From assembly GCF_004011885.1 (NCBI RefSeq), contig NZ_SBEF01000003.1, positions 62,001 to 126,000 of the forward strand: DNA of 64,000 nucleotides, written 5' to 3'. Made by a program: the position numbers and the translations under genes. This DNA comes from Serratia microhaemolytica (GTDB lineage Bacteria; Pseudomonadota; Gammaproteobacteria; Enterobacterales; Enterobacteriaceae). Below the pieces are notes generated by a model. The model did no database searches, was not told the origin of the DNA, and saw nothing but the letters and a program-made list of their open reading frames with translations. The number at the start of each line of letters is the position of its first letter. The first letter of the stretch is position 1. Below are positions 53,610 to 64,000 of the stretch, piece by piece.

Positions 53610-54155
53610 TCACACAGCCTGATCATAGCAGTGGCTGGAGAAGAGCGCTGGTGGCAATGGTTGCAGGCGATCGTGCATCACTTTGATCGCGTCTCCTAGT
53701 GCCAGGCTACGGTTCGATAGCATCAGTGTGCTTTGTGCCAATACACACAAGCTGGCGTTACTACCCACTTCAACCACCAGCAGTAGTGCATTGTCGCTTT
53801 CCAGTACTTTTACCAGTACCAATTCGCCTTGTGCCGGTTGATGGGGGTGCGTTTGTTGAGCGAAATACCAGCTTTTCGGCATCTGTGGTTTGAGAAAACG
53901 TGCCGCGACTAAAGCGTTTAATATCAGCTCGGCGCGCAGTTGCTCATCCAGGGCCAGTAATTTACAGTGCTCTTCATAGGCAAAATAGCGTGCAGCATCT
54001 TCTACGCTGAACGCTGATTCGGTTAAGGCGTCTGGTGTGAGTATTTTGGCTGAAAAACGCGAACGAAATAGCACTCCATTGGCGAGATCGAGCATAAGAC
54101 GATCATATTGCTGATCAAAATACCAGCGCCAGTTGTCACCCGGTTTTATTTTCAT
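53610..54155 (-). CDS. zapC: ZapC, FtsZ-ring stabiliser
   Basis: ZapC binds FtsZ and promotes filament bundling. It is 181 aa (E. coli 180) from the ATG at 54155. Family sequences are KIKPGDNWRWYFDQQYDRL, LDLANGVLFRSRF, LNALVAARFLKPQMPKSWYF and the terminal CYDQAV. The middle section (about residues 105-125) is variable. It follows pyrD as in E. coli but after 429 bp. Confidence 0.94.
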   Translation of the reverse strand: MKIKPGDNWRWYFDQQYDRLMLDLANGVLFRSRFSAKILTPDALTESAFSVEDAARYFAYEEHCKLLALDEQLRAELILNALVAARFLKPQMPKSWYFAQQTHPHQPAQGELVLVKVLESDNALLLVVEVGSNASLCVLAQSTLMLSNRSLALGDAIKVMHDRLQPLPPALFSSHCYDQAV

Positions 54156-54584
54156 CACACTTTCCCCTTAACCACGTCAATGTGGATGTTATCTTGGTTT
54201 TTAGTTGTCCATTTTTAACTATAGGTCATTTCCAACCACTCTTTCCCTGCGACTGGCACCGTGATAGTTCATGCTGCATGGTATCAGTTGAGTCCAGTTA
54301 CGCGTTTGTTGTTGAGTCTCGTTGCTGGCTGGCGGCGGCGAGTCGAGTATAAATCTGCTTTCGTTTGCCTGTTGGCTAGAGACAACCCACCTTACCTAAC
54401 GGCAATTCGCTGCTAATAACAGATGTTGTCGATAAAAATTACTGTCAATCACAGTGACGGTTAACCAGTAAGCTGAGCCTGCCACGATGAAACTGCAGAT
54501 ATAACGGTTGGGATAGTGGTCAGGACAGCAGAATATAGATGAACTTACGGCAGAAATAAACTCCCTGCCGCAACTGGATTGCAA
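54156..54584. other. pyrD-zapC spacer
   Basis: This is 429 bp without a supported gene, longer than in E. coli. A small inverted repeat, CGGCAG and CTGCCG, lies just past pyrD (about 54550-54574) and could end its transcript. A frame at 54396-54584 (-) abuts pyrD but shows no family and no ribosome-binding site. Confidence 0.45.
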
Positions 54585-55595
54585 TCAGATGTTATTGACG
54601 ATACGTTTGATCAATGTTGGACCGTGGAAAATAAAGCCAGAATAAATTTGCACCAGCGTTGCACCGGCAGCTATTTTTTCACGCGCAGCAGTGAGTGAGT
54701 CGATTCCACCGACGCCAATGATCGGTAACCGGCCACTTAGCTCTTGCGATAAACGACGGATCACTTCGGTGCTGCGTAGTTGTAGTGGGCGTCCACTCAG
54801 CCCACCGCTCTGCTGGCAGTAGTTCAAGCCTTGAACTAGGCTACGATCAAGCGTGGTGTTGGTGGCGATAACACCATCAATCCGGTGACGAAGCAAACTG
54901 TCGGCGACCTGAACTAACTCTTGCTCTGATAAATCTGGGGCGATCTTGACGGCGATCGGGACATATTTCTGGTATTGCTGTTGCAGTTCCGCCTGTCTAT
55001 TTTTTATCGCAGTGAGGAGATCATCCAGTGCTTCACCATACTGTAGCGAGCGGAGACCGGGCGTATTGGGTGATGAGATATTTACCGCAATGTAACCGGC
55101 ATAGGGATAAACTTTCTCCATACAGGTGAGGTAATCCTCTTTACCTTGCTCGACTGGCGTGTCTTTATTTTTGCCAATGTTGATCCCGAGAATGCCACCA
55201 AAGCGTGATTTTTTAACGTTCTCAACCAGATTATCGACACCACGGTTATTAAAACCCATGCGGTTAATTATGCCTTCAGCCTCAATAATACGGAATAGGC
55301 GCGGTTTTTCGTTGCCGGATTGTGGGCGTGGAGTGACGGTGCCCACCTCAATAAAGCCAAAGCCCATCGCGCCGAGTGCATCAATACATTCGCCATCTTT
55401 GTCCAGGCCAGCGGCTAAGCCAAGCGGATTTTTAAATGACAGCCCCATGCAACTGACGGGTTTGTTCGGTAGTGATTGCCGGATCAGGAACTCCAGCGGC
55501 GTGCCGCTGATACGACGCAGTTGGCTGAAAGTCAACTCATGAGCTCGCTCAGGATCAAACTGAAACAATACTTTCCTAATCAATGGGTAGAACAT
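54585..55595 (-). CDS. pyrD: Dihydroorotate dehydrogenase (quinone)
   Basis: PyrD is a class 2 enzyme of pyrimidine synthesis, passing electrons to quinone at the inner membrane. It is 336 aa, as in E. coli. FMN-binding and catalytic segments are [36 protein letters not shown] (catalytic Ser region) and GVGGIDS. Its need for quinone connects it with UbiF. The ssu genes found next to it in E. coli are absent. pepN follows upstream after 104 bp. Confidence 0.97.
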   Translation of the reverse strand: MFYPLIRKVLFQFDPERAHELTFSQLRRISGTPLEFLIRQSLPNKPVSCMGLSFKNPLGLAAGLDKDGECIDALGAMGFGFIEVGTVTPRPQSGNEKPRLFRIIEAEGIINRMGFNNRGVDNLVENVKKSRFGGILGINIGKNKDTPVEQGKEDYLTCMEKVYPYAGYIAVNISSPNTPGLRSLQYGEALDDLLTAIKNRQAELQQQYQKYVPIAVKIAPDLSEQELVQVADSLLRHRIDGVIATNTTLDRSLVQGLNYCQQSGGLSGRPLQLRSTEVIRRLSQELSGRLPIIGVGGIDSLTAAREKIAAGATLVQIYSGFIFHGPTLIKRIVNNI

Positions 55596-55699
55596 CTCTT
55601 CTCCTCATGTTTGGGCGGTTGCAAACTGCGCTAACATTTTTCGCTGTGTAAGATGATAGAGCGCTTCAACCAGGACAGCAAACGCCGCCCTGGTTCTGA

Positions 55700-58315
55700 T
55701 CAGGCTGCTAACGCCTTGCTGATCTTCTCGTACAGATCACCAGAGAGTTGCTCCAACTGTGTTAACTGCTGTAGGGCATCGCGCATCAGCCGTTGATGAG
55801 GCTGATCATAACGTTTCCAGCGAATAAGCGGTTCAATCAACCGGGCAGCGACTTGGGGATTACGTTGGTTAAGATCACTCAGGATCTCAACCAAGAAGTG
55901 GTAACCACTGCCATCATTAGCATGAAATGCCGCAGGGTTATGGCTGCAAAATGCGCCAACCAATGCGCGGATGCGGTTCGGGTTGGCCAGGCTAAATGAG
56001 CGGTGCTGTAATAATGCGCGTACATTTTCTAACACATTCGATTGTGGACTGGTGGCCTGCAGGGTAAACCATTTGTCCATCACCAGACCATCTTGATGCC
56101 AACGCTGGTCGAAGTTAGCCATCAGTGCATCTCGACAGGGAAGTTGTGCCGCGACCGCAGCGGCTAATGCTGCTAACGCATCTGTCATGTTATCGGCCTG
56201 CTGATATTGCAACGTCACTAATTGTTCGGCTTGTGTGGCCTCAGCAAATGCCAAGTAATGCAGGCAGGTATTGCGTAGCGCACGCTTGGCGATGTCATGG
56301 TGGTTAACGTGATAATGCTCAAGTTTGTTGGCTTGATAGACCGCTAACAGATCTGCACTCATCGCTTGTGCCAATCGGCGCGTGAACATTTGACAAACAG
56401 CAGCAATAGCGGCGGGATCAATGGTAGTAAACAGCTCAGCGATCTCATTTTCTGTCGGCAGCGTCAGGATCTGGGCGGCGAGTGCAGGATCGAGAGTGTG
56501 ATCCAGTAGCACAGTGCGGAAGGCATCGATCACCGGCTGTGGTAGTGACAGCGGTTGTTGCTGTTGGTAGCGGCTGACATTCTGCTTGAGGTAGATTGCA
56601 AGCAGGCTTTGTGCCGCATCCCAGCGTGAGAATTGATTACGCGCATGTTGCATCAAAAAGGTGAGTTGCTGATCACTGTAGGGATAATCCAGCTTGACCG
56701 GGGCAGAAAACTCGCGCAGTAGCGAAGGCACTGGTCGCTCCGGTACAGCATCAAATACAAAACTCTGCTCTGCTGCGGTCACATTCAGTATGTTGCTTTG
56801 TGTGATGCCTTGCCGTTGCAGTCCGATAACATTGCCTTTGCTATCATAGAGTTCAATATCGAAAGGGATGTGCAGTGGTAATTTTTCTGTTTGCTCTGCC
56901 GTTGGTGTGGTGCTTTGGCTGATGTGCAGGCGGTATTGCTGTTGTTGTGCGTCGTATTCATCACGAACCGTTAATAACGGTGTGCCAGATTGACTGTACC
57001 AGCGGCGGAACAGTGATAAATCAATAGCTGAAGCATCTTCCATGGCTTGAACAAAGTCGTCACAGGTGGCAGCACTGCCATCATGACGGGTAAAGTAGAG
57101 TCGCATTCCGGCCTGAAACTGCTGCTCGCCGAGCAAGGTGTGCAACATGCGGATCACTTCTGAGCCTTTTTCATACACGGTCAAAGTATAGAAGTTATTC
57201 ATCTCAATGACTTTATCTGGGCGGATAGCGTGAGCCATTGGGCTGGCATCTTCGGCGAATTGTGCGCCGCGCATCACGCGCACATTGTCGATACGGTTCA
57301 CTGAGCGTGAACCTAGGTCGGAGCTGAACTCCTGATCACGGAAGACGGTTAACCCCTCTTTCAGACTCAGTTGAAACCAGTCACGACAGGTGACGCGGTT
57401 ACCGGTCCAGTTATGAAAATACTCATGGCCAATTACTGCTTCGATATTGAGGTAATCTTTGTCGGTGGCAGTTTCCGCTTTTGCCAGCACAAATTTGGAG
57501 TTAAAAACATTTAACCCTTTGTTTTCCATTGCTCCCATGTTGAAGAAATCAACCGCGACAATCATGTAAATATCCAGATCATACTCTAGACCGAAACGCT
57601 GCTCGTCCCATTGCATCGCACGCTTTAGTGACAGCATTGCCCAGTCAGCACGATCCAGATTACCGCGATCAACGAACAGCTCCAGTGCAACCTGACGGCC
57701 AGAACGTGTGGTAAAGGTATCGCACAGGCGATCAAAATCACCGGCAACCAGCGCAAACAGGTAACAGGGTTTGGGGAACGGGTCTTGCCACTGAACCCAA
57801 TGGCGGCCATCATCCCACTCCCCAGTATCGATTCGGTTACCGTTAGAGAGCAGGAATGGATAACGTGCCTTATCGGCAATGATGCGAGTGGTAAAACGTG
57901 CGAGAACGTCAGGGCGATCCAGATAGTAGGTGATGTGGCGAAAACCTTCTGCTTCGCACTGTGTGCATAGCGCTTCACCAGAGAGATATAGCCCTTCGAG
58001 CGCACTGTTTTTTGCTGGGTGAATATCGTTGACGATAGTCAGCGTAAATTGATCAGGCAGTTGCTCAAGAATTAACTGGTTATCCTGCTGCTGGTATGCG
58101 GTCCACACTTTGCCATCGATTTGAATGGCGATCAGTGTTAACGCTTCACCATCCAGCCGTAAAACGCATGGCTGTTTGGCCAACCGCTTGATTTGGCTAA
58201 CAGCCGTTACGCGGGTGCGTTCGGCCTCTAATTCGAAGGTCAAATCAATGTCGGTAATGGTATAGTCTGGAGCGCGGTAATCGTGGCGATATTTTGCTTG
58301 TGGTTGCCTGTTCAT
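55700..58315 (-). CDS. pepN: Aminopeptidase N
   Basis: PepN is a cytoplasmic M1-family zinc metallopeptidase, the main aminopeptidase in E. coli. The exopeptidase motif GAMEN (NMGAMENKGLN) and zinc motif HEYFH (near residue 297) with the downstream Glu in LKEGLTVF are present. It is 871 aa (E. coli 870). It is divergent from pncB across 358 bp, the same arrangement as in E. coli. Confidence 0.97.
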   Translation of the reverse strand: MNRQPQAKYRHDYRAPDYTITDIDLTFELEAERTRVTAVSQIKRLAKQPCVLRLDGEALTLIAIQIDGKVWTAYQQQDNQLILEQLPDQFTLTIVNDIHPAKNSALEGLYLSGEALCTQCEAEGFRHITYYLDRPDVLARFTTRIIADKARYPFLLSNGNRIDTGEWDDGRHWVQWQDPFPKPCYLFALVAGDFDRLCDTFTTRSGRQVALELFVDRGNLDRADWAMLSLKRAMQWDEQRFGLEYDLDIYMIVAVDFFNMGAMENKGLNVFNSKFVLAKAETATDKDYLNIEAVIGHEYFHNWTGNRVTCRDWFQLSLKEGLTVFRDQEFSSDLGSRSVNRIDNVRVMRGAQFAEDASPMAHAIRPDKVIEMNNFYTLTVYEKGSEVIRMLHTLLGEQQFQAGMRLYFTRHDGSAATCDDFVQAMEDASAIDLSLFRRWYSQSGTPLLTVRDEYDAQQQQYRLHISQSTTPTAEQTEKLPLHIPFDIELYDSKGNVIGLQRQGITQSNILNVTAAEQSFVFDAVPERPVPSLLREFSAPVKLDYPYSDQQLTFLMQHARNQFSRWDAAQSLLAIYLKQNVSRYQQQQPLSLPQPVIDAFRTVLLDHTLDPALAAQILTLPTENEIAELFTTIDPAAIAAVCQMFTRRLAQAMSADLLAVYQANKLEHYHVNHHDIAKRALRNTCLHYLAFAEATQAEQLVTLQYQQADNMTDALAALAAAVAAQLPCRDALMANFDQRWHQDGLVMDKWFTLQATSPQSNVLENVRALLQHRSFSLANPNRIRALVGAFCSHNPAAFHANDGSGYHFLVEILSDLNQRNPQVAARLIEPLIRWKRYDQPHQRLMRDALQQLTQLEQLSGDLYEKISKALAA

Positions 58316-58673
58316 TATAATCCTTAACTTTCAATAAAATAGATTTTATTTCTGCCATTGCTGGATGGAGCGCACTGGCGCTAAACCTTGTTGCTTGCGG
58401 GTGTTCACGCTGTTGTCAAACAACCAGGTTGGGGGATCGCCAAATAGTGCTATTGTTCTGCCGCCAAATTACTTTAAGATAGCCGCCGACGGCAACACCT
58501 GCGTCGTTTGACAACAGAGTTTGATGTACAACAAAAACATCACCTATCTTCAACCTATCACCAACATTTATGACAAGAAGAGAGTTTAATAACAAAATAA
58601 TCAAGGTATACTCCCTTACTTGCTCGATGATCTGGATTTGGACTGGCTCCTAACGAGGATGCTATAACGCGCC
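58316..58673. other. Divergent pepN/pncB intergenic region
   Basis: This 358-bp spacer must hold promoters for both genes. A plausible -10 TATACT at 58607-58612 (+), with a poor upstream TTTAAT, could serve pncB. No repeats or genes were found. Confidence 0.5.
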
Positions 58674-59879
58674 ATGACACAATATGCTGCTCCGATTTTA
58701 ACCTCACTGCTTGATACCGATGCCTATAAACTGCATATGCAGCAAGCCGTGTTCCATCGCTATCCCACGGTGACAGTGACGGCGGAGTTTCGCTGCCGTA
58801 GCGCTGAATTGTTGGGTCAGTACGCCGATGAGATCAACGCGCAGGTAGCAATGATGGCATCGTTAGCATTGAGTGATAGCGAATATCACTATCTTGCAAG
58901 CCTGCCCTTTTTTCAGCAGGACTATCTCAACTGGTTGCGCCAGTTTCGCTATAATCCACGACAGGTTGTAGTGAGCAATCAACTAGGCCAACTGCAAATT
59001 CGCATCTCTGGTTTATGGTGTGAAGTGATCATGTGGGAAGTGCCATTACTGGCGCTGATCAGTGAGATTGTCCATCGCCACCGTTCGCCAGCGATCACTC
59101 CACTGATGGCTTGCACGCAGTTGCAGCAGAAACTGGACCGGTTCGCGCAACAGAGCGGCACGCTGGATGTTTCACGTTTCAAACTGGCTGATTTTGGCAC
59201 ACGTCGCCGTTTCTCCTACCCAGTACAACAGGCGATTGTCAGCAAGTTGAAAAGCGATTTTCCTTACCTGGCAGGCAGCAGTAACTATCATTTGGCGCAT
59301 CAGTTGGCACTGACGCCAGTGGGCACTCAGGCACACGAGTGGTTCCAAGCGCATCAGCAAATTAGCCCTGAATTGGCAAATAGCCAGCGAGCTGCGTTAC
59401 GCGCCTGGTTGGATGAGTATCCGAACCAGTTGGGTATTGCGTTGACGGACTGTATCGCAATGGATGCATTTCTGCGTGATTTCGGTCGGCAATTTGCCGA
59501 ACAGTATCAGGGCTTGCGCCATGACTCGGGTGACCCTTTTGTCTGGGGAGAAAAAGCCATCGCTCATTATCAACAACTGGGCATTGACCCATTGAGTAAG
59601 ACGCTGGTGTTTTCAGATAATCTCGATCTGGAAAAGGCGCTACGGCTATATCAGCATTTCGATCAACGCATCAATTTGGTATTTGGTATCGGAACACAGC
59701 TCACCTGCGATATTCCTAGTGTTACGCCGTTGAATATTGTTATTAAGCTGGTTGAGTGCAATGGTAAGCCGGTAGCCAAACTTTCTGATAGCCCGGGTAA
59801 AACCATCTGCCAGGATCAGGCATTTGTTACTGCATTGCGTAAAGCATTTGCACTGCCTCTGGTAAGAAAAGCCAGTTGA
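58674..59879 (+). CDS. pncB: Nicotinate phosphoribosyltransferase
   Basis: PncB makes nicotinate mononucleotide from nicotinate and PRPP in NAD salvage. NadD (4891) uses the product. It is 401 aa (E. coli 400). Conserved parts are [20 protein letters not shown], the phosphorylated His region [16 protein letters not shown], and [16 protein letters not shown]. The ribosome-binding site is weak, with GAGG too far from the ATG. Confidence 0.96.
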   Translation: MTQYAAPILTSLLDTDAYKLHMQQAVFHRYPTVTVTAEFRCRSAELLGQYADEINAQVAMMASLALSDSEYHYLASLPFFQQDYLNWLRQFRYNPRQVVVSNQLGQLQIRISGLWCEVIMWEVPLLALISEIVHRHRSPAITPLMACTQLQQKLDRFAQQSGTLDVSRFKLADFGTRRRFSYPVQQAIVSKLKSDFPYLAGSSNYHLAHQLALTPVGTQAHEWFQAHQQISPELANSQRAALRAWLDEYPNQLGIALTDCIAMDAFLRDFGRQFAEQYQGLRHDSGDPFVWGEKAIAHYQQLGIDPLSKTLVFSDNLDLEKALRLYQHFDQRINLVFGIGTQLTCDIPSVTPLNIVIKLVECNGKPVAKLSDSPGKTICQDQAFVTALRKAFALPLVRKAS

Positions 59880-60103
59880 CAAATGTTGTATCATTGCAAT
59901 GATTTATTGGCGCAGTCTCAGGTGTTGTCATGGCTGAGCATGAGGCGCTGTGATGTCTAGCAATAAAATAACCGTGGTGCATGAGTGATAGTGAGTCGTA
60001 GTAAATCACTCGTGTGTAGTGTTTTGGTTAATTCCCCATGACGCAACCAGAACTGCAGTATGATTATTTCCAAATCCAAACTGACTTATATAGTGAGAAA
60101 TTT

Positions 60104-61516
60104 ATGAGCATAGTGCCTGTGATAGTGCCTGTGGTTGACGTACAGCAAGGGCGCGCGGCGGTGGGCAGTGAAGTCACCATTCGCGGTTGGGTTCGTACCC
60201 GAAGAGATTCTAAAGCGGGGATCTCGTTCCTCGCCGTTTATGACGGTTCCTGCTTTAATCCATTACAGGCCGTTATCAACCATACGCTGCCCAATTATCA
60301 GGATGAGGTGCTGCGTTTAACGACCGGCTGCTCAGTGGAAGTGAGCGGTATTGTTGTCGCCTCATTGGGGGAGGGACAGAGTTTTGAATTACAGGCTAGC
60401 GCAGTCAAAGTGGTCGGTTGGGTAGATGATCCCGATACCTATCCTATGGCGGCGAAGCGGCACAGTATCGAGTATCTGCGAGAGGTGGCTCATTTGCGCC
60501 CACGTACTAACTTGATTGGTGCTGTGGCGCGGGTGCGTCATACCCTGGCACAGGCGATCCACCGCTTTTTTGATCAAAACGGTTACTTCTGGGTTTCAAC
60601 GCCGCTGATCACCGCCTCAGATACTGAGGGTGCGGGTGAAATGTTCCGGGTCTCAACGCTGGATTTACAGAACTTGCCACGCACTGAGCAGGGTGAGGTT
60701 GATTTTAGCCAGGATTTCTTCGGCAAAGAGGCATTTTTGACGGTTTCAGGGCAACTGAACGGTGAAACTTATGCCTGTGCGTTATCAAAAATCTACACCT
60801 TCGGCCCGACCTTCCGGGCAGAAAACTCGAATACTAGCCGTCATCTGGCCGAGTTTTGGATGATTGAGCCTGAAGTGGCATTCGCAACCCTGGCTGATAT
60901 CGCCAAATTGGCAGAGCAGATGCTGAAATATGTTTTCCAAGCAGTGCTGGATGAACGTGCGGACGATTTGCAATTTTTTGCCGAGCGTGTGGATAGCGAT
61001 GCGATTGAACGTTTGAAACGTTTTGTCTGCTCTGATTTTGCGCAAGTGGATTACAGCGAGGCGATCGAAATTCTTACTTCTTGTGGTCAAAGTTTTGAGA
61101 ACCCGGTTTCTTGGGGGATAGATCTCTCTTCGGAGCATGAACGTTATTTGGCAGAGAAGCATTTCAAAGCACCAGTGGTAGTAAAAAATTATCCGAAAGA
61201 CATTAAAGCGTTCTACATGCGTATGAACGAAGATGGTAAGACAGTTGCGGCGATGGACGTATTAGCCCCCGGTATTGGTGAAATTATTGGTGGCTCTCAA
61301 CGTGAAGAGCGGCTGGATATACTGGATCAACGTTTGGCTGAAATGGGGCTTAATAAAGAGGATTACTGGTGGTATCGCGATCTGCGTCGTTACGGTACCG
61401 TACCTCATGCCGGTTTTGGGCTTGGTTTTGAACGTCTGATCGCCTATGTCACTGGTGTACAAAATGTTCGTGATGTGATCCCATTCCCTAGAACGCCGCG
61501 TAACGCGAGTTTTTAA
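60104..61516 (+). CDS. asnS: Asparaginyl-tRNA synthetase
   Basis: AsnS is a class IIb synthetase: an N-terminal OB-fold anticodon domain ([19 protein letters not shown]) and a catalytic domain with motif 2 ([16 protein letters not shown]) and motif 3 ([10 protein letters not shown]). From the ATG at 60104 it is 470 aa, four more than E. coli. The extra residues come from a 12-bp tandem duplication right after the start (60110-60133), giving IVPV twice. The start at 60038 would add 22 residues with no family match. Confidence 0.96.
   Translation: MSIVPVIVPVVDVQQGRAAVGSEVTIRGWVRTRRDSKAGISFLAVYDGSCFNPLQAVINHTLPNYQDEVLRLTTGCSVEVSGIVVASLGEGQSFELQASAVKVVGWVDDPDTYPMAAKRHSIEYLREVAHLRPRTNLIGAVARVRHTLAQAIHRFFDQNGYFWVSTPLITASDTEGAGEMFRVSTLDLQNLPRTEQGEVDFSQDFFGKEAFLTVSGQLNGETYACALSKIYTFGPTFRAENSNTSRHLAEFWMIEPEVAFATLADIAKLAEQMLKYVFQAVLDERADDLQFFAERVDSDAIERLKRFVCSDFAQVDYSEAIEILTSCGQSFENPVSWGIDLSSEHERYLAEKHFKAPVVVKNYPKDIKAFYMRMNEDGKTVAAMDVLAPGIGEIIGGSQREERLDILDQRLAEMGLNKEDYWWYRDLRRYGTVPHAGFGLGFERLIAYVTGVQNVRDVIPFPRTPRNASF
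60110..60133 (+). repeat. 12-bp perfect tandem duplication at the asnS 5' end
   Basis: ATAGTGCCTGTG occurs twice in direct succession (60110-60121 and 60122-60133) in codons 3-10 of asnS. It is in frame, adding Ile-Val-Pro-Val. It accounts exactly for the four-residue difference from the E. coli length. Confidence 0.9.
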
Positions 61517-61560
61517 GCCGCCGGTTGTGCTGGTTGCTAGCTCATCATGATTGTACTGTC

Positions 61561-61593
61561 AAAGGCCAGCAACAGTTGGCCTTTCGCGTTTTT
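61561..61593 (+). terminator. Intrinsic terminator of asnS
   Basis: AAAGGCCA and TGGCCTTT form an 8-bp stem with an 8-base loop, followed by CGCG and five T. It lies 45 bp past the asnS stop. Confidence 0.85.
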
Positions 61594-61655
61594 AATTATT
61601 GACCTGCATCACCTTACTGAGTTAACATTCATAGCCTGTTACACTGAGTTTCCCA

Positions 61656-61690
61656 GTGAAACTTTGTTGCTACGATAGTAGCAGTTTCAC
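61656..61690. promoter_or_regulatory. Nested inverted repeat upstream of the porin gene
   Basis: GTGAAAC (61656-61662) pairs with GTTTCAC (61684-61690). Within them TGCTAC and GTAGCA pair around GATA, leaving a 5-base bulge on the left side. It is about 150 bp before the porin ATG. OmpR sites in porin promoters contain GAAAC-like cores, so a regulatory site is possible. So is a leader RNA structure. I cannot decide. Confidence 0.4.
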
Positions 61691-61840
61691 TCTAGATAAA
61701 GCTGCGCGTGGATGAAACACTGCGTGCGGAATAGGAAACGGCACCAATCTATCAATAATAGTTCCGTAAAATCAGTAATTGTTTTTTGGAATTGTTTGCG
61801 GCAGTGGCACGGTGTCCGAATAACACTAATGAGGGTAATA

Positions 61841-62854
61841 ATGATGAAGCGCAACGTTCTAGCAGTAGTAATTCCAGCTTTGTTGGCAGCTGGTGCAGCA
61901 AATGCAGCAGAAATCTACAACAAAGACGGCAACAAAGTTGATGTGTACGGTAAAGTCGTTGGCCTGCACTACTTCGTTACTAACAGTGACGGTGGTGAGG
62001 ATGTTGATAAGTCCTATGCACGTCTTGGTTTCAAAGGCGAAACTCAGATCAGCGATCAATTGACCGGTTATGGTCAGTGGGAAGCTGAGTTCAAAGCGGC
62101 TACCGAAGGTGGTTCAACCGCAAACACCCGTCTGTCATTCGTTGGTTTTAAATTCGGCGATTTGGGTTCATTCGACTACGGTCGTAACGTTGGCATCGCT
62201 CAAGATGTAGCTAGCTTCACCGACGTTCTGGTTGAGTTTGGCGGCACTTATGCTGACAGCGATGTTTACATGACTAAGCGTGCTAGTGCGTTAGCAACTT
62301 ACCGTAACAGCGGTTTCTTTGGTCTGGTTGATGGTCTGAACGTTGCTCTGCAATACCAAGGTAAGACTGATGGCGGTCAGGCTAATGAAGGCTACTCAGT
62401 AGCAACGACTTACGACATCATGGACACCGGTGTTGCTGTAGGTGCAAGCTACACTGCTTCTCACACCATCGATGGTGATGTGGCTCTGGGTGATAAAGCT
62501 GAAGTGTGGAACTTCGCTACCAAATATGACGCTAACAACGTTTACTTGGCTGCTATGTTCGCAGAGACTCGCAACGTTGCTGGCTGGAATAAGACTCAGA
62601 ATATCGAGTTAGCAGCTCAATACCAGTTTGACTTCGGTCTGCGTCCTTCTTTGGGCTACGTTCAACAGCGTGCTAAAGAAGAGAACAAAAATTACGATCT
62701 GATCAGACACGTTGAAGTAGGTGCTTTCTACGACTTTAACAAAAATATGTCTGCTTATGTTGCTTACCAAATCAACATGTTAGACAAGAAAGATGATCCG
62801 TATGCTAAGTCTACCGACGATATCCTCGCAACTGGCCTGGTTTACCAGTTCTAA
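61841..62854 (+). CDS. OmpC/OmpF-family general porin
   Basis: This is a trimeric 16-strand outer-membrane porin. The signal peptide [22 protein letters not shown] is cleaved before [16 protein letters not shown]. Strand sequences such as [29 protein letters not shown] and [14 protein letters not shown] are those of enteric porins, and the last residue is Phe (VYQF). It is 337 aa. GAGGG precedes the ATG at 61841. Genomic position (asnS, porin, aspC) equals E. coli ompF, but I leave the symbol open. In loop 3 the usual PEFGGD reads VEFGGT. Confidence 0.93.
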   Translation: MMKRNVLAVVIPALLAAGAANAAEIYNKDGNKVDVYGKVVGLHYFVTNSDGGEDVDKSYARLGFKGETQISDQLTGYGQWEAEFKAATEGGSTANTRLSFVGFKFGDLGSFDYGRNVGIAQDVASFTDVLVEFGGTYADSDVYMTKRASALATYRNSGFFGLVDGLNVALQYQGKTDGGQANEGYSVATTYDIMDTGVAVGASYTASHTIDGDVALGDKAEVWNFATKYDANNVYLAAMFAETRNVAGWNKTQNIELAAQYQFDFGLRPSLGYVQQRAKEENKNYDLIRHVEVGAFYDFNKNMSAYVAYQINMLDKKDDPYAKSTDDILATGLVYQF

Positions 62855-62894
62855 GTTGTGATCTCGTCCGGTGCAGATGGCACCGAATGCGGTT

Positions 62895-62922
62895 AAAAGC
62901 AGGGCTTCGGCCCTGTTTTTTT
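62895..62922 (+). terminator. Intrinsic terminator of the porin gene
   Basis: CAGGGC and GCCCTG form a 6-bp stem with the stable tetraloop TTCG (62900-62915), followed by seven T. It is 45 bp past the porin stop. Confidence 0.93.
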
Positions 62923-63099
62923 ATTCTGCTTTTACCCTGTTTGGATAGTCTGTTATTCCTGCTAGTAACTCACTTTTTGCAGCCGATCCTACCTTGGTCA
63001 CAAGTTCGCGAGGTTTTTCTGCTAAATGGTTGGCAAAGCGCACAACTGGCGTTAACCTGACGTTTCTGTTTGCTAACTCTAGCCATGGAAGCCTTCAAT

Positions 63100-64000
63100 A
63101 TGTTTGAAACTATCACAGCTGCACCCGCTGACCCGATCTTAGGGTTGACTGAAATTTTCCGTGCTGACACCCGCCCAAACAAAATTAACTTGGGCATTGG
63201 TGTTTACAAAGATGAAACCGGTAAAACGCCGGTGCTGACCAGTGTAAAAAAAGCTGAGCAGTATCTGCTAGAAAATGAGACCACCAAAAACTATCTCGGT
63301 ATTGAGGGCATTGCTGAGTTTGCTAGCTGCACTCAGGCGCTGCTGTTTGGAAAACAGAATGCCATCATCACCGACAAACGCGCGCGTACCGCACAAACAC
63401 CGGGCGGTACCGGTGCATTGCGTGTCGCTGCTGATTTTATTGCCAATCAAACCGCAGCCAAGCGGATTTGGATCAGCAATCCGAGTTGGCCTAATCATAA
63501 AAATGTATTTGCTGCAGTAGGATTACAGGTATTGGAATATCAATACTATGATGCAGCCAATCATGCGCTCGATTTTAATGGCTTGGTCGCTAGCCTGAAA
63601 CAGGCACAAGCTGGTGATGTGGTGCTGTTTCATGGTTGCTGCCATAACCCAACAGGGATTGATCCGACACCTGAGCAGTGGGCGGAGCTGGCAGCGCTTT
63701 CGGTTGCCAATGGCTGGCTGCCGCTATTCGATTTTGCTTACCAAGGGTTTGCTAAGGGGCTTGAGGAAGATGCACAAGGCTTGCGTATTTTCGCAGCTCG
63801 CCATCGCGAGCTGATTGTAGCTAGCTCCTACTCAAAAAATTTCGGACTTTACAATGAGCGCGTTGGTGCTTGTACCGTGGTGGCTGCGGATGCCGAAACA
63901 GCGGATCGTGCCTTTAGCCAAGTTAAAGCGGCGATCCGCGCCAACTACTCCAACCCACCGGCTCATGGTGCTGCGGTAGTTGCTACTATTCTTGGCAATG
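63100..64000 (+). CDS. aspC: Aspartate aminotransferase (C-terminus beyond window)
   Basis: AspC is a PLP-dependent class I aminotransferase making aspartate from oxaloacetate and glutamate. The frame is open to the window edge, showing 300 residues and no stop. It starts [20 protein letters not shown], like E. coli. Substrate/PLP segments are [42 protein letters not shown] and the Schiff-base Lys in [15 protein letters not shown]. An in-frame ATG at 63085 is a less likely start. Position after the porin matches E. coli. Confidence 0.96.
   Translation, partial: MFETITAAPADPILGLTEIFRADTRPNKINLGIGVYKDETGKTPVLTSVKKAEQYLLENETTKNYLGIEGIAEFASCTQALLFGKQNAIITDKRARTAQTPGGTGALRVAADFIANQTAAKRIWISNPSWPNHKNVFAAVGLQVLEYQYYDAANHALDFNGLVASLKQAQAGDVVLFHGCCHNPTGIDPTPEQWAELAALSVANGWLPLFDFAYQGFAKGLEEDAQGLRIFAARHRELIVASSYSKNFGLYNERVGACTVVAADAETADRAFSQVKAAIRANYSNPPAHGAAVVATILGN

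Noticed and set aside
54396-54584. Small minus-strand frame abutting pyrD
   Set aside because: No family, no start signals, and no conserved gene expected there.
60038-60103. N-terminal extension of AsnS
   Set aside because: The extra 22 residues have no counterpart in the family; the ATG at 60104 gives the expected N-terminus.

Overview
The window comes from an enteric gammaproteobacterium (order Enterobacterales). Nearly every protein aligns end to end with its Escherichia coli K-12 counterpart: RodA 370 aa, MurA 419 aa, LeuS 860 aa, MiaB 474 aa, RMF 55 aa. Local gene orders are also the enteric ones. Base composition is close to balanced. I cannot name the genus. A Yersinia/Serratia/Sodalis-like lineage, possibly host-associated, would fit the missing genes and shuffled blocks, but that is inference.

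Layout. (A) 1-21.4 kb, almost all minus strand: rlpA (cut by the window edge), mrdB-mrdA-rlmH-rsfS-nadD-holA-lptE-leuS, lnt-corC-ybeY-ybeZ, yjdM, miaB; ubiF on plus; a tRNA cluster (Met, Leu, Gln, Gln); nagBAC. (B) 21.9-24.6 kb: adhE alone between long gene-free spacers. (C) 25.3-30.2 kb, minus: murA, ibaG and mlaFEDCB. 30.6-38.9 kb, plus: yrbG-kdsD-kdsC-lptC-lptA-lptB-rpoN-hpf-ptsN-rapZ-npr. (D) fadL, yacL, then tdk, hns, ugd, rssB. (E) 46.2-64 kb: lonH, fabA, rmf, uup, rlmL, zapC, pyrD, pepN, pncB, asnS, an OmpC/OmpF-type porin, and aspC running off the right edge.

How the genes work together. Much of the window concerns the cell envelope: elongation peptidoglycan synthesis (RodA/PBP2, MurA, RlpA), lipoprotein maturation (Lnt), LPS core sugar (KdsD/KdsC) and LPS export (LptA/B/C/E), phospholipid retrograde transport (MlaB-F), amino-sugar recycling (NagABC, with RapZ as GlmS regulator), and outer-membrane channels (FadL, porin). 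A second theme is translation and ribosome care: LeuS, AsnS, MiaB, RsfS, RlmH, RlmL, YbeY, HPF, RMF and four tRNAs. Global regulators present are RpoN, H-NS, RssB, NagC and the nitrogen PTS pair PtsN/NPr.

Unusual aspects. Segments that are far apart in E. coli are joined here, and several customary neighbours are absent (cobC, asnB, nagE, nagD, galU, pqiABC, ycbX, ssu genes). The joins fall in 0.2-0.7 kb gene-free spacers. I see no insertion sequence, prophage, CRISPR array or restriction/defence island, and no convincing new system. The more interesting signals are small: palindromes, structured intergenic DNA, and a 6-bp repeat inside rlpA.
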